Source: Ancylobacter tetraedralis
GTDB taxonomy: Bacteria > Pseudomonadota > Alphaproteobacteria > Rhizobiales > Xanthobacteraceae
Direction: 5' to 3'
Assembly (NCBI RefSeq): GCF_014195655.1
Contig: NZ_JACICD010000006.1
Coordinates: 186,001-250,000, forward strand
Length of the DNA: 64,000 nucleotides
Shown: in pieces, positions 33,181 through 42,606 of the stretch
Layout of the letters: each line of letters starts with the position of its first letter
Numbering within the stretch: the stretch's first letter is position 1
Notes under the pieces: generated by a model
Told to the model about the DNA's origin: nothing
Databases searched by the model: none
The model's input: only the letters and a program-made list of their open reading frames with translations
Position numbers and translations under genes: made by a program

Positions 33181-34025
33181 GGCATGAACAGCATCCCCTC
33201 AACGCAGATCGGGCCTCGATCATGACCGCAGCGAAGACCGACGAGCCGCTCGTCCGATGCGAAAACATCTGGAAGACGCGCGGACAGAACCTGGTCCTGA
33301 AGGGCGTCAATCTGCAGGCCCGCAAGGGCGAGGTCGTCTGCCTTCTCGGGCCATCCGGGGCCGGCAAGAGCACGCTGCTCCGCTGTATCAACGCCATCGA
33401 GCTGGCGGATCGCGGGCTCGTCCATGTCGATGGAGTACCGATCGGCTGCGCCCTGCGCAACGGCAGCCATGTCCGTCTGAGCGAAAGCCAGCTGAGCCGT
33501 CAGCGCGCCGACATCGGCATGGTCTTCCAGAACTTCAACCTGTTCCCGCATATGTCGGTGCTCAGCAACATCATCGACGCACCGATGCGCATCCGGAGAG
33601 AAACGCGCGCGGTGGCGACCAATCGCGCGTACGAACTCCTGCGCAAGGTCGGCCTGCTGGACAAGGCCGGCGCCTATCCGCGTCATCTGTCCGGCGGCCA
33701 GCAGCAGCGCATCGCCATCGCCCGCGCGCTGGCCATGCAGCCCAAGCTCATGCTGTTCGACGAGCCGACCTCGGCGCTCGATCCCCACCTGACGGACGAA
33801 GTTCTCGACGTCATCAAGGAGCTCGCCGCAACCGGCATGACGATGATCATCGTCACCCATGAAATCCAGTTCGCCCGCGACGTCGCCGATACCGCCGCGG
33901 TGATGAGCGACGGGGCGATCATTGAAATAGGTCCGGCCCGGGACGTGCTCTCGCGGCCCACCGACCCGCGCACCCGGACCTTCCTGGCGCGCTCCCTCCC
34001 GGACCACCAGCAGCAGGCGGTATAG
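33177..34025 (+). CDS. Polar amino acid ABC transporter ATP-binding protein
   Basis: A 282-residue GlnQ/HisP-type ATPase. It has Walker [13 protein letters not shown]-loop [13 protein letters not shown], signature [15 protein letters not shown], Walker [14 protein letters not shown] and [13 protein letters not shown] second in-frame ATG at 33222 would give the more usual length; the first start overlaps the permease stop and was kept. Four bases separate it from the hydrolase gene, so uptake and catabolism are co-transcribed. Confidence 0.91.
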   Translation: MRHEQHPLNADRASIMTAAKTDEPLVRCENIWKTRGQNLVLKGVNLQARKGEVVCLLGPSGAGKSTLLRCINAIELADRGLVHVDGVPIGCALRNGSHVRLSESQLSRQRADIGMVFQNFNLFPHMSVLSNIIDAPMRIRRETRAVATNRAYELLRKVGLLDKAGAYPRHLSGGQQQRIAIARALAMQPKLMLFDEPTSALDPHLTDEVLDVIKELAATGMTMIIVTHEIQFARDVADTAAVMSDGAIIEIGPARDVLSRPTDPRTRTFLARSLPDHQQQAV

Positions 34026-34029
34026 CAGC

Positions 34030-34608
34030 ATGGGCGATCTTCGCCGCAGTTGGCTCATGGTCATCGACCATCAGCCGGCCTTCACCCACCCCGCGAGCGC
34101 CTGGTTCACGCCCGCGGCGGCGCAATCGACGCCGAAAGTGGCCTCGCTGGTACCGCTCTTTGGCGACCGCGTGGTCTTCACGCGCTTCGTGCCGCCGGCG
34201 ACGCCAGCCGGCAGCTGGATTCCCTATTACGACAAGTGGTCCTTCGCCCATGCCGAAGGCTCGGACTGGCTCTGGGACGTCGACGATCCCTGGCGCGATC
34301 GACGCAGCATCTCCAGCGATACCTTCTCGAAATGGACGCCGGAAGCGAGGGCGATCTTCGCTCCGCAGGACGAGATCGTCATGTGCGGCATCTCGACGGA
34401 TTGCTGCGTGCTGGCCACCGCCTTCGCCGCCGTGGATGCGGGGGTCCACGTCCGGATCGTCGCCGATGCCTGCGCGGCCAAAAGCCACGACGTTCACGAG
34501 AACGCGCTGGCGATCATGGCCTCGCGCGCCCCGCAACTGTCGATCGTGACCGCCGCCGAGGAGGCGGAACGCAGACATAAGGCGCTGCTGAGCAGTGGAG
34601 AGAAATAA
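34030..34608 (+). CDS. Isochorismatase-like cysteine hydrolase
   Basis: A 192-residue hydrolase. The catalytic triad is visible: Asp in [10 protein letters not shown], Lys in SSDTFSKW and Cys in [14 protein letters not shown]. Family members hydrolyse amides, carbamoyl groups or vinyl ethers (nicotinamidase, RutB, N-carbamoylsarcosine amidase). It is encoded next to an FMN monooxygenase of the group containing RutA, an arrangement like rutA-rutB. This suggests oxidative ring or amide opening followed by hydrolysis of the product. Its stop overlaps the next ATG (TAATG). Confidence 0.86.
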   Translation: MGDLRRSWLMVIDHQPAFTHPASAWFTPAAAQSTPKVASLVPLFGDRVVFTRFVPPATPAGSWIPYYDKWSFAHAEGSDWLWDVDDPWRDRRSISSDTFSKWTPEARAIFAPQDEIVMCGISTDCCVLATAFAAVDAGVHVRIVADACAAKSHDVHENALAIMASRAPQLSIVTAAEEAERRHKALLSSGEK

Positions 34609-35939
34609 TGGACAGGACCATGCATCTCGGGATGATTCTGCTCGGCGCCGGTAGCCATGTCGCGGGATGGCGAATGCCGGACGCGCAGTTCGGATCGCAG
34701 AACCTGCCTCTCCTCCAGCGCGTGGTGCAGAAGGCGGAAGCGGGCAAGCTCGACTTCGTGTTCTTCGCCGACGCGGTGAATACCGGCCTCGACGCCCATC
34801 CCGGCATGATGCTCCGCTTCGAGCCGCTGACGCTGCTGGCGGCGCTGGCGATGAGCACCTCGCGCATCGGGCTGGTGGCGACCGTCTCGACGACCTATTC
34901 GGAGCCCTACAACATTGCCCGCGCCTTTGCCTCGATCGACCATCTGAGCCAGGGGCGCGCGGGCTGGAACGTCGTCACCGGATCGAGCCCGGACGCGGCG
35001 GCGAATTTCAGCCGGGACAAGCACCCCCCGCATGAGGAGCGCTACGCGATCGCCGAGGAATATGTCGCGATCGCGAAGGGACTGTGGGACAGCTGGCAGG
35101 AAGGCGCGCTCGTCGGCGACAAGGAAAAGGGCGTCTTCGTCGACCCGGCGAAGATGCATGTCCTCGATCACGTGGGTCCCCATTTCAGCGTGAAGGGTCC
35201 CCTCAACATCACGCGCCCGCCGCAGGGCTATCCGGTCATCTTCCAGGCCGGCGCCTCCGATCGCGGCCTCGATTTCGCGGGCGCCACCGCCGAGGTCGTC
35301 TTTGCCGCGCAGCAGATCCAGGAAGAGGCCCTGGCCTTCGCCAACAAGCTGCGCGACAAGGCCGAGGCCGCCGGCCGGGCCCGCGACGCCGTGAAGGTTG
35401 TCTGCGGCGTCTCGCCGGTCATCGGCCGCACCGAGGAGGAGGCGAAGGAGATCGTCGCCGAGCTTGCTTCGATGATGGACACCCAGGCGGCGATGCGGGT
35501 GCTCTCCGACCGCCTGGGCCACGACATGAACGCGTTCCCGCTCGACGAGCCGGTGCCGGATCTTCCCCCCTCCGGGATGATGCAGGGCCACGCCATCCAG
35601 CTGACTTCCATTGCCCGGCGCAAGAAGATGACGCTCCGCCAGTTGCGCGACTATGCTGCGGTGAGCTCGGGGCATCGACTGCTGGTCGGCACCGCCGAGC
35701 AGGTGGCCGACGATCTGGAAGACTGGTTCCGCAGTGGCGCTGCGGACGGTTTCGCCATCATGTCCACCCATCTGCCCGGCCCGGCGGAGCGCTTTGTCGA
35801 CGAGGTTGTCCCGCGTCTCGTCGAGCGCGGCCTGTTCCGCTCGGACTATACCGGCAGCACGCTGCGAGAACATCTCGGCCTCCCCCGGCCGGCGCACCCG
35901 GCGGCTGCAACCGGCAGGACGATGCATATCTCGGGCTAG
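34608..35939 (+). CDS. NtaA/SnaA/DszA-family FMN-dependent monooxygenase
   Basis: A 443-residue luciferase-like monooxygenase using FMNH2 supplied by a separate reductase. N-terminal MHLGMILLGAGSHVAGWRMP, FFADAVNTGLDAHPG, GLVATVSTTYSEPYNIARAF and RAGWNVVTGSSPDAAANF are typical, as is the C-terminal end with GLFRSDYTGSTLREHLG. Characterised relatives cleave C-N or C-S bonds in nitrilotriacetate, EDTA, dibenzothiophene sulfone or pyrimidines. The substrate here is not predictable but is presumably imported by the co-transcribed ABC system. No flavin reductase gene is nearby. Confidence 0.88.
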   Translation: MDRTMHLGMILLGAGSHVAGWRMPDAQFGSQNLPLLQRVVQKAEAGKLDFVFFADAVNTGLDAHPGMMLRFEPLTLLAALAMSTSRIGLVATVSTTYSEPYNIARAFASIDHLSQGRAGWNVVTGSSPDAAANFSRDKHPPHEERYAIAEEYVAIAKGLWDSWQEGALVGDKEKGVFVDPAKMHVLDHVGPHFSVKGPLNITRPPQGYPVIFQAGASDRGLDFAGATAEVVFAAQQIQEEALAFANKLRDKAEAAGRARDAVKVVCGVSPVIGRTEEEAKEIVAELASMMDTQAAMRVLSDRLGHDMNAFPLDEPVPDLPPSGMMQGHAIQLTSIARRKKMTLRQLRDYAAVSSGHRLLVGTAEQVADDLEDWFRSGAADGFAIMSTHLPGPAERFVDEVVPRLVERGLFRSDYTGSTLREHLGLPRPAHPAAATGRTMHISG

Positions 35940-36022
35940 GGGGCGCCGGGGCCGCTCCAACGACATCCGTCAAAGGACCGCCGCCCCGCGTCCCGCGGCG
36001 ACCAGACCCGGAAGACAATATC

Positions 36023-36068
36023 GCGCGACCGGCTCGGCTCCCTTGCGAGGAAGCCGAGCCGGTCGCGC
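36023..36068. terminator. Bidirectional hairpin between converging operons
   Basis: A perfect 17-bp stem (36023-36039 with 36052-36068) and a 12-base loop lie midway between the monooxygenase stop and the kinase stop. No clear U tract follows on either strand. Length and placement between convergent genes make a shared terminator the simplest reading. Confidence 0.75.
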
Positions 36069-36086
36069 CGGCCATCGCCCGGCGGA

Positions 36087-36968
36087 TCAGACGAGCGCAC
36101 CCTTGTGCGAAATGACATGCGTCGCCAGCGCGTGGGCGCCTGCCAGACTTTCTTCCGGCGAGCCTCCCCGGATCCGGCCGAAAAGCCAGCCGGCGTTGAA
36201 GGCGTCCCCGGCACCGGTTGTGTCCACCGGCTCGATCGGCCTCATCGCATGGTGGCTGCATCGGCCTCCCATGGCGACCGCCACATCGCGCCCGCCATTC
36301 TTGACGACGACCTCGCGGCTGCCATCCGCGTCGTAGCGCCGGGCGCAGTCCTCGGGGCTGGCATCGCCGAAATGCTGCGCCTCGTCCTCGAAGCTGGGCA
36401 GGACGATGTCCGCCACCTTCGCCGCGCGCAGGAGGGTGGCGCGCATGATCTCGGCGCTCTCCCAGAGGCGGGGGCGAATATTGGGATCGAAGGCTATCGT
36501 GACGCCGGCTTCACGCGCGACAGCCAGAGCCGCCAGAAGCCGTTCGCGCGCCTCGGGCGCCAGAATGGCGAGCGTGATACCGCTGAGATAGGCCATGTCG
36601 GCCCAGCCGAAGGCCGCCGCCAGCGTCGCCTCGTCATCGGCCAGCAGCTTCGCCGCCGAGTGGTCGCGCCAATAGGTGAAGCTGCGCTCGCCATCGCGCA
36701 GCGAGATGGCGTAGAGACCCGGCCCCCGCGACGCCTCGTGGCGAATGAAGCGGGTGTCGATCCCCGCATCCGCGATGAAACCCTCGATCCGCGCCGAGAA
36801 AGAATCGCTGCCGAGCGCGGTGAAATAGGCGACCTCGGCCGCCTCGCCGGCCAGGCGCTTGAGGTGCCAGGCGGTGTTGAGCGTGTCGCCCGCCACGTTC
36901 ATCGCCCAGAGTGGCGCCTGCTGCTCGGAAAGCTCCAGCATCGCCTCGCCGATGGAAAGAAAGCGCAC
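36087..36968 (-). CDS. kdgK: 2-keto-3-deoxygluconate kinase, PfkB family
   Basis: A 293-residue ribokinase-fold sugar kinase. It begins MRFLSIGEAMLELSEQ, like known KDG kinases, has the substrate-site NVAGDTLNTAWHL and ends with the catalytic DTTGAGDAFNAGWL. It phosphorylates 2-keto-3-deoxygluconate to KDPG, completing the pathway from mannonate. The GTG at 36968 is chosen because GGAGAG sits nearby and the protein then begins as in its homologues; a TTG at 36986 would overlap the upstream reductase gene. Confidence 0.88.
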   Translation of the reverse strand: MRFLSIGEAMLELSEQQAPLWAMNVAGDTLNTAWHLKRLAGEAAEVAYFTALGSDSFSARIEGFIADAGIDTRFIRHEASRGPGLYAISLRDGERSFTYWRDHSAAKLLADDEATLAAAFGWADMAYLSGITLAILAPEARERLLAALAVAREAGVTIAFDPNIRPRLWESAEIMRATLLRAAKVADIVLPSFEDEAQHFGDASPEDCARRYDADGSREVVVKNGGRDVAVAMGGRCSHHAMRPIEPVDTTGAGDAFNAGWLFGRIRGGSPEESLAGAHALATHVISHKGALV

Positions 36969-36972
36969 CGCC

Positions 36973-38442
36973 TTACTCTCCGCCAAGCGCGGCTTCGCGG
37001 GCCAGGACCGCCATCATGCCCTCGCGCAGGATCGCATCGAGAAGCTCCTCCAGCATCGCGCCGAAAGCCCCGGCACGCAGGGCGTCCGGCAGAATGTCGG
37101 GGCACGCGGCGGCAATGGCCGGCAGCAGCGTCGCCGCGTCCGTCCCGCCAGAGACCGCCGCGAAAAGCGCATCGGCACGCGGATCATCGACACGGATCGG
37201 AGCACCGCGTGCATCGCGGCGCGCGAGATAGGCAGCCCAGCTCGCCAGCGCGAAGGCGAAAGGACGAACCGGGGTTCCGGCTTCCAACGCCTCCAGTGCG
37301 GGGGCGGTGATGCGCTGGGGCAGCTTCTGGGTGCCATCCATCGCGATCTGCGCGGTGGCGTGGGCAATCGAGGGATTGGCGAAGCGCTCGGCAAGCGCCG
37401 TGGCATAAGCATCGAGATCGATCGCCAGGCCACGCACGGTGGCAGCGGCGGCTTTGAGGTGGCGACGCACGAGAGAGGCATGGGCGGGGTCGGCCATCAC
37501 ATCCCGCACATAGGCCTTGCCGGAGAGTTGCCCGCTATAGGCGAGCATGGAATGCGCGCCATTGAGCATGCGCAGCTTCATGTGCTCATAGGGGCCAACA
37601 TCCCGCACGAAGAGCGCGCCCGCAAGCTCCCACGCGGGCCGGCCGGCGCTGAAATCGTCCTCGATCACCCATTGACGGAAAGGCTCGGTCTCGACGGCGG
37701 CAAGATCTTCATGGCCGGTCAGCGTGGCGGCGGTGGCAAGAGTTTCCGCTGTCGAGGCCGGGGTGATGCGATCGACCATGGTCGAGGGGAAGCGCACCTG
37801 TTGCCGGATCCAGCCGGCAACGTCCTCGCCATGCGCCTCTGTCGCGAATTCCAGCACCGCACGTTGCAGCTTCTGGCCGTTATGCGAGAGATTGTCGCAA
37901 CTCAGTACCGTGAAGGGCTGGACCCCCATCGCGCGCCGATGCGCCAGCGCCGCCACGATGAGCCCGATGACGCCCGTCGGCGCCTCGGGGCGGGCGAGAT
38001 CGGCGCGGATCGCCGCATGTGCGCGGTCGAGATGGCCCTCGCTGGTGATGCCGTAGCCCTTCTCCGTCACCGTTATGCTGACGATCCGGCAGGTTGGGCG
38101 GGCCATGGCCGTCAGCGCGCAGCGCGCCATGTGCGTGCCGGCAATGACATGTTTCAGCGCCCCGATGACGCGGGCATGCGTCTGCTGCCCGCGAATGATC
38201 AGCGTGTAGCGACCATCCTGCGGGTTCAGCGCCTCGGCGACGGCGGTGCCGCGCAGCGACACGCCGATCGCCCGCCAGTCGCCGCCCTGGGTGGCCAGAA
38301 CCTCATCGGTATAGGCCAGCAGATGCGCCCGGGCGAAATTGCCAAGCCCGAGATGCACGATGCCCGCCCGGTACTCCTCCGGCCGGTAGCGGGGCCATTC
38401 GGCCGTTCCGGCGGGAAAAGCGGTGGCTGAAAGACGGTTCAT
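36973..38442 (-). CDS. uxuB: Fructuronate reductase / mannitol dehydrogenase family
   Basis: A 489-residue long-chain polyol dehydrogenase. The N-terminal VHLGLGNFARAHLLAY binds NAD, and KLRMLNGAHSMLAYSG carries the catalytic Lys, Asn and His of the family. In a locus with uxuA it is best read as D-fructuronate reductase, making D-mannonate. Tagaturonate or mannitol activity cannot be excluded from sequence alone. Its ATG overlaps the uxuA stop (ATGA). Confidence 0.86.
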   Translation of the reverse strand: MNRLSATAFPAGTAEWPRYRPEEYRAGIVHLGLGNFARAHLLAYTDEVLATQGGDWRAIGVSLRGTAVAEALNPQDGRYTLIIRGQQTHARVIGALKHVIAGTHMARCALTAMARPTCRIVSITVTEKGYGITSEGHLDRAHAAIRADLARPEAPTGVIGLIVAALAHRRAMGVQPFTVLSCDNLSHNGQKLQRAVLEFATEAHGEDVAGWIRQQVRFPSTMVDRITPASTAETLATAATLTGHEDLAAVETEPFRQWVIEDDFSAGRPAWELAGALFVRDVGPYEHMKLRMLNGAHSMLAYSGQLSGKAYVRDVMADPAHASLVRRHLKAAAATVRGLAIDLDAYATALAERFANPSIAHATAQIAMDGTQKLPQRITAPALEALEAGTPVRPFAFALASWAAYLARRDARGAPIRVDDPRADALFAAVSGGTDAATLLPAIAAACPDILPDALRAGAFGAMLEELLDAILREGMMAVLAREAALGGE

Positions 38443-39656
38443 TGCGCGGCCCTGGCGAGCGGATGCGAGAGCGCGGTCATGATCCCGCGCAATTCGGCAA
38501 GGCCCTTGAGCCGGCCGATCGAGGGATAACCCGGCTGGCCACCCCGGTTGAGATCGTCGAGGATGTTCTGGCCGTGGTCGGGGCGGAACGGAAGGTTCCA
38601 GTCGGCGCGCCCGGCAGCCTTGCGACGGTTCTCCTCCGCGAGAATGGCGGCAATCATCGCCACCATGTCGGTATTGCCTTCCAGATGTGCCGCCTCATGG
38701 AACGAGCCGCCGAGATGACGCTCTTCCAGGGCGACATTGCGCAGGTGAAGGAAATGGACCCGACCACCGAGGCGATCCATCATGCCCGGCAGATCATTGT
38801 CGGCGCGCGCGCCCAGCGAGCCGGTGCACAGGGTGATGCCGTTGGCGGGAATGTCCACGGCCTCGATCACCGCACGGTAGTCGGCCTCGGTCGACATGAT
38901 GCGCGGCAGGCCGAGCAGCGGGAACGGTGGGTCGTCGGGATGGCAGCACAGCCGCATGCCGATCTCCTCGGCCAGTGGGCTCACCTCGGCGAGGAAGTCG
39001 ACCAGATGCTGGCGCAGCGTGGCCGGCGAAATGCGGTCATAGCGCGCGAGATGGCGCTTCACGTCGTCCATCGACATCGCCTCGGCCGAACCGGGCAGGC
39101 CAAACACGACATTGCCGGCAAGCTCGGCCTTGCGGGCGTCCGACATGCCGGCGAAACGCTCGTGCGCCGTCTCGACGATATCCGGCGAATAGCCCTCCGC
39201 CGCCCCGGCCCGCTCCAGGATGAACAGGTCGAAGGCCGCGAAGTCGACGGCGTCGAAGCGCATGCAGGTCGCGCCACTCGGCAGGCGGTAGGCGAGGTCG
39301 GTACGCGTCCAGTCGAGGATCGGCATGAAATTGTAGCAGATCACCTCGATGCCGGCCGCGCGCAGGTGGCGCATCGAGGTCTTCCAGTTGGCGATATGGT
39401 CGCGCCATTCGCCGCTTTGCCGCTTGATGTCCTCGGAAACCGGAAGGCTCTCGACCACATCCCACGTGAGGGTGGAAGGGGCGCCATCCGTCATGGTGCC
39501 GATCTCGGCCTGACGCCGGCCAATCTCTTCCGGCGTCCACACCGCCCCGGTCGGCACATGATGAAGGGCCGACACCACGCCTTCCACATCCGCCTGCCGC
39601 ATGTCGTCGATGGAGCAGAGGTCCTTGGGGCCGAACCAGCGCCAGGTTTGTCTCAT
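38439..39656 (-). CDS. uxuA: D-mannonate dehydratase UxuA
   Basis: A 405-residue TIM-barrel dehydratase converting D-mannonate to 2-keto-3-deoxygluconate. It has the family's MRQTWRWFGPKD start, EVICYNFMPILDWTRTDL and the metal/substrate segments MRLCCHPDDPPFPLLGLPRI and VHFLHLRNV, plus FRPDHGQNILDDL near the end. The length is normal. It sits between the zinc dehydrogenase and the reductase, in the expected pathway context. Confidence 0.94.
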   Translation of the reverse strand: MRQTWRWFGPKDLCSIDDMRQADVEGVVSALHHVPTGAVWTPEEIGRRQAEIGTMTDGAPSTLTWDVVESLPVSEDIKRQSGEWRDHIANWKTSMRHLRAAGIEVICYNFMPILDWTRTDLAYRLPSGATCMRFDAVDFAAFDLFILERAGAAEGYSPDIVETAHERFAGMSDARKAELAGNVVFGLPGSAEAMSMDDVKRHLARYDRISPATLRQHLVDFLAEVSPLAEEIGMRLCCHPDDPPFPLLGLPRIMSTEADYRAVIEAVDIPANGITLCTGSLGARADNDLPGMMDRLGGRVHFLHLRNVALEERHLGGSFHEAAHLEGNTDMVAMIAAILAEENRRKAAGRADWNLPFRPDHGQNILDDLNRGGQPGYPSIGRLKGLAELRGIMTALSHPLARAAQ

Positions 39657-39691
39657 GAGGTCGTCTTTCGTTTTTCGGATCGAACGTGCCG

Positions 39692-40762
39692 TCAGCTGGC
39701 AGCGAAGGCAAGTTGCACTTTGACCGAGGCCGAGCGGTCGGAGGCCGCGTGGAAGGCCGCCAGCGCCTCGCCGATCGGATAGGTCGAGGTGATGATCGGG
39801 CGCGGATCGATGGCACCGGATCCGATCAGTTCGGCGGCCTCGGCGAACTCGCTGTCGAAGCGCTGCGAGCCGACGAACAGGATTTCCTTGCCCACCATCA
39901 CGTTGAGCGGCAGGGGAGTCGGGCCGGCGACGCCGACCTGTACCAGCGTGCCGAGCGGACGCAGCACGCTGACCGCATCGCGGATCGCCGCCGCCGCCGC
40001 CGAGCACTCGAATACCAGGTCGACCTTGCCCTTGCCCTCCTGCCAGCGGGCAAGGCCTTCCGGCTCGCGGGCGGTGTTGACGATGTGGTCCGCGCCCATC
40101 TGGCGGGCAATGACGAGCGTCGCGTCCTGAATATCGGTGACAAGGATCTCGGCCGCACCACGCTGGCGGGCGACCGCGACGCACAGCGCGCCGATCGGCC
40201 CGGCACCGGTCACCAGCACGGTCTTGCCCTTCAGGCTTCCAGAGACCGCCTCGCCGCGATTGGCGGCGTGCAGGCACACGGCGAGCGGCTCGCTGCACGC
40301 GGCGGCGCCCGCGCAGACCCCCTCCGGCATCGGGAGGCACTGGGCAGCGCCGATGACGAGGTGATCGCGGAACATGCCCTGTTCGTGCGGCAGGTACATG
40401 GCCGAGCCCTTGAAGCGCATGTTCATGCAATGGCGCGGCAGGCCCTTGCGGCAGAACTCGCACTCCCCGCAGGGATGCGAGGGGTTGACCGCCACGAGCT
40501 GGCCGACCTTGAGCCCCTCCACGCCGAACCCCAGCGCTTCGATGCGGCCGGCCACCTCATGGCCGAGAATGATCGGCTCGCGCACGCGGATCGTGCCGAT
40601 ACCGCCCTCGTGCCAGTAATGCAGGTCCGAGCCGCAGATGCCGCCGGCCAGCACGGACACGCGCACCTCGCCGGCCTGAAGTTCGGCGAGCGGCAGGGTT
40701 TCGATCCGCAGGTCGTCCTGCGCATGGAGGCGGACCACGCGGTTGAGAATTTCATCGCTCAT
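39692..40762 (-). CDS. Zinc-dependent L-idonate/L-gulonate 5-dehydrogenase
   Basis: A 356-residue medium-chain zinc alcohol dehydrogenase. The catalytic zinc site is shown by GGICGSDLHYW and GHEVAGRIEA, and the structural zinc by four Cys in CGECEFCRKGLPRHC. GAGPIGALCVAVA binds NAD(P). It is closest in pattern to L-idonate 5-dehydrogenase. Beside uxuA and uxuB, and without a uronate isomerase, it fits oxidation of L-gulonate to D-fructuronate, feeding UxuB. That substrate is an inference. It is encoded directly downstream of the TRAP permease. Confidence 0.86.
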   Translation of the reverse strand: MSDEILNRVVRLHAQDDLRIETLPLAELQAGEVRVSVLAGGICGSDLHYWHEGGIGTIRVREPIILGHEVAGRIEALGFGVEGLKVGQLVAVNPSHPCGECEFCRKGLPRHCMNMRFKGSAMYLPHEQGMFRDHLVIGAAQCLPMPEGVCAGAAACSEPLAVCLHAANRGEAVSGSLKGKTVLVTGAGPIGALCVAVARQRGAAEILVTDIQDATLVIARQMGADHIVNTAREPEGLARWQEGKGKVDLVFECSAAAAAIRDAVSVLRPLGTLVQVGVAGPTPLPLNVMVGKEILFVGSQRFDSEFAEAAELIGSGAIDPRPIITSTYPIGEALAAFHAASDRSASVKVQLAFAAS

Positions 40763-40770
40763 GACAGACC

Positions 40771-42051
40771 TCACGGCATCAGCAGGTTGGGCAGCCAGGT
40801 CGCGAGCGGGGCGAAATAGCTGACCATCAGCAGGACGATGATGTTGGTGAGGATGTAGGGCACGATTGCCTTGATGACCGGAGAGAGCGGCAGCCGCGCG
40901 ATATTGGCCGCCACGAACAGGCATACGCCGACGGGCGGCGTGGTCAGGCCGATCATCAGGTTCAGCACGGCGAAGCAGGCGAAGTGCAGCGGATCGATGC
41001 CGACCGCGGTCGCCAGCGTGAGCAGCGGCACGAACAGGATGATCAGCGCCGCGATCGTCTCCATGAACATGCCGACGAACAGCAGCAGGATGTTGATCAG
41101 CAGGATGACGACGAACTTGTTGTCGGTGATCGACAGCACGGTATCGGCGAGCATCTGCGGAATGCGCTCGGCCACCAGGATCCAGCCGAACACATTGGCC
41201 GTGCCGACCAGCACGAGGATCCCCGCCGAACTGATGGCGCTGTCGATGATGATCTTCGGAATCCGGCTGACGGGCAGTTCGCGATAGACGAAGAGGCCCA
41301 CCACGACCGCATAGAGACAGGCGACGATGGCCGTTTCGGTCGGCGTGGTGATGCCGAGCAGCAGGCCGCCGACGATCAGAACCGTCATCGCGATGGCCCA
41401 GATCGCACCCGCGAAGGAGGTGAACAGTTCGCGCAGGCCCTTGAACGGCTCGCGCGGGAAGGCGTGCTTCTTCGCGAGGAAATAGGTGGTGACCATCATG
41501 GCGAGCCCCATCAGCACGCCGGGCACCGCGCCTGCCAGGAACAGCTTGCCGACCGAAAGACCGGACAGCGAACCGACGATGATCATCGGCACGCTCGGCG
41601 GGATCATCGGGCCGACGGTCGAGGAGGCCGCCGTGACCGCCGCCGAGAAGGCAGCGGAATACCCCGCCTTCTTCATGCCGGGAATCATCATGCCGCCGAC
41701 CGAGGCGACGTCCGCCACCGCGGTACCCGAAATGCCGCCGAACAACATCGAGGCGGCGATATTCGCCTGCGCAAGGCCGCCGCGCATCCAGCCGACCAGC
41801 GCGTTGGCGAAGCGGATGATGCGTTCGGTTATGCCGCCGGAGTTCATGAGATTGCCGGCCAGGATGAAGCCGGGGATGCAGAGCAGCACGAAGCTGTCCA
41901 TGCCGGCATACATCTTCTGCGGAATCACCACGAGGGGGATGTCCGCGAAGACGAGATAGGCCATCGAGGAGATGCCGAGTGTGACCGCGACCGGCAGGCC
42001 AATGGCAAGCCCGACCACGAAGGTGCAAAGCAGCAGTGTGAGGCCCATCAT
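40771..42051 (-). CDS. dctM: TRAP transporter large permease (DctM)
   Basis: A 426-residue, roughly twelve-helix permease. It shows family traits such as GIPGFILAGNLMNSGGITERI-like sequence near residues 55-75, GMMIPGMKKAGYSAAF and the late LLTPPVGVCLF-type region. It carries a sugar acid inward using the sodium gradient together with DctQ and DctP. Two adjacent ATG codons begin the gene and the first overlaps the dctQ stop. Confidence 0.92.
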   Translation of the reverse strand: MMGLTLLLCTFVVGLAIGLPVAVTLGISSMAYLVFADIPLVVIPQKMYAGMDSFVLLCIPGFILAGNLMNSGGITERIIRFANALVGWMRGGLAQANIAASMLFGGISGTAVADVASVGGMMIPGMKKAGYSAAFSAAVTAASSTVGPMIPPSVPMIIVGSLSGLSVGKLFLAGAVPGVLMGLAMMVTTYFLAKKHAFPREPFKGLRELFTSFAGAIWAIAMTVLIVGGLLLGITTPTETAIVACLYAVVVGLFVYRELPVSRIPKIIIDSAISSAGILVLVGTANVFGWILVAERIPQMLADTVLSITDNKFVVILLINILLLFVGMFMETIAALIILFVPLLTLATAVGIDPLHFACFAVLNLMIGLTTPPVGVCLFVAANIARLPLSPVIKAIVPYILTNIIVLLMVSYFAPLATWLPNLLMP

Positions 42052-42548
42052 TCGTCCCCTGACATCGGAATTGGGCGACCGTCATGACGACGGGACAGCA
42101 TCTCGTAGACGCGCATCAGCGCCCACAGCGCGAGGGTGACGAACAGGACCAGCATGGCGGCGTGGATGAAATCCATGCGCCAACCGAGCGAAGGAGCGGT
42201 CTGGCGCATGCCGATCGAGGTGTAGTCCCAGGCCGGGGGGATGAGAACCAGGGCGAAGCCGGCGGTGAGCAGCGCGCAGAGGAGCCGCATTATCCAGGGC
42301 TGACGACCCGGCATGCTCTCGCAGAGAAGGTCGACATTGACCAGGTCACCGCTGCGAAGCGCCAGACCGGCACCGAGGGCGCCGATATAGATCAGGCAGA
42401 AGCGGGTCAGTTCCTCGGTCCACACAGGGGCGGAGGCAAGGAAGGTTCGGGCAAACACCTGCAGCAGCACCGAGCCCGACAGCACGAGGAATGCCGCCAG
42501 GATCAGGAGGCGGCACAGCCCCTCCAGTCCTTTGAACAGACGTGTCAT
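42048..42548 (-). CDS. dctQ: TRAP transporter small permease (DctQ)
   Basis: A 166-residue, four-helix protein. The DctQ signature VLLQVFARTFLASAPVWTEE is followed by RFCLIYIGALGAGLALRSGD. It bridges the binding protein and the large permease. The ATG at 42548 (MTRLFKGLEGL) was chosen; the open frame to 42599 would add a non-membrane leader that covers the upstream hairpin. Confidence 0.9.
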   Translation of the reverse strand: MTRLFKGLEGLCRLLILAAFLVLSGSVLLQVFARTFLASAPVWTEELTRFCLIYIGALGAGLALRSGDLVNVDLLCESMPGRQPWIMRLLCALLTAGFALVLIPPAWDYTSIGMRQTAPSLGWRMDFIHAAMLVLFVTLALWALMRVYEMLSRRHDGRPIPMSGDE

Positions 42549-42567
42549 GAATGCCTCCGCGCGCGGA

Positions 42568-42596
42568 CCGGCCGGCTCACCGGTGGAGCCGGCCGG
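42568..42596 (-). terminator. Hairpin between dctP and dctQ
   Basis: CCGGCCGGCTC (42568-42578) pairs perfectly with GAGCCGGCCGG (42586-42596) around a 7-base loop, just upstream of the dctQ start. It has no U tract. It is likely an attenuating or mRNA-protecting structure that lets the binding protein outnumber the permeases, as is common in TRAP and ABC operons. Confidence 0.6.
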
Positions 42597-42606
42597 CACG
42601 GACGTG

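Noticed and set aside
36023-36068. A possible small RNA between converging operons
   Set aside because: A convergent-gene terminator explains the 17-bp hairpin more simply, and no promoter is visible.
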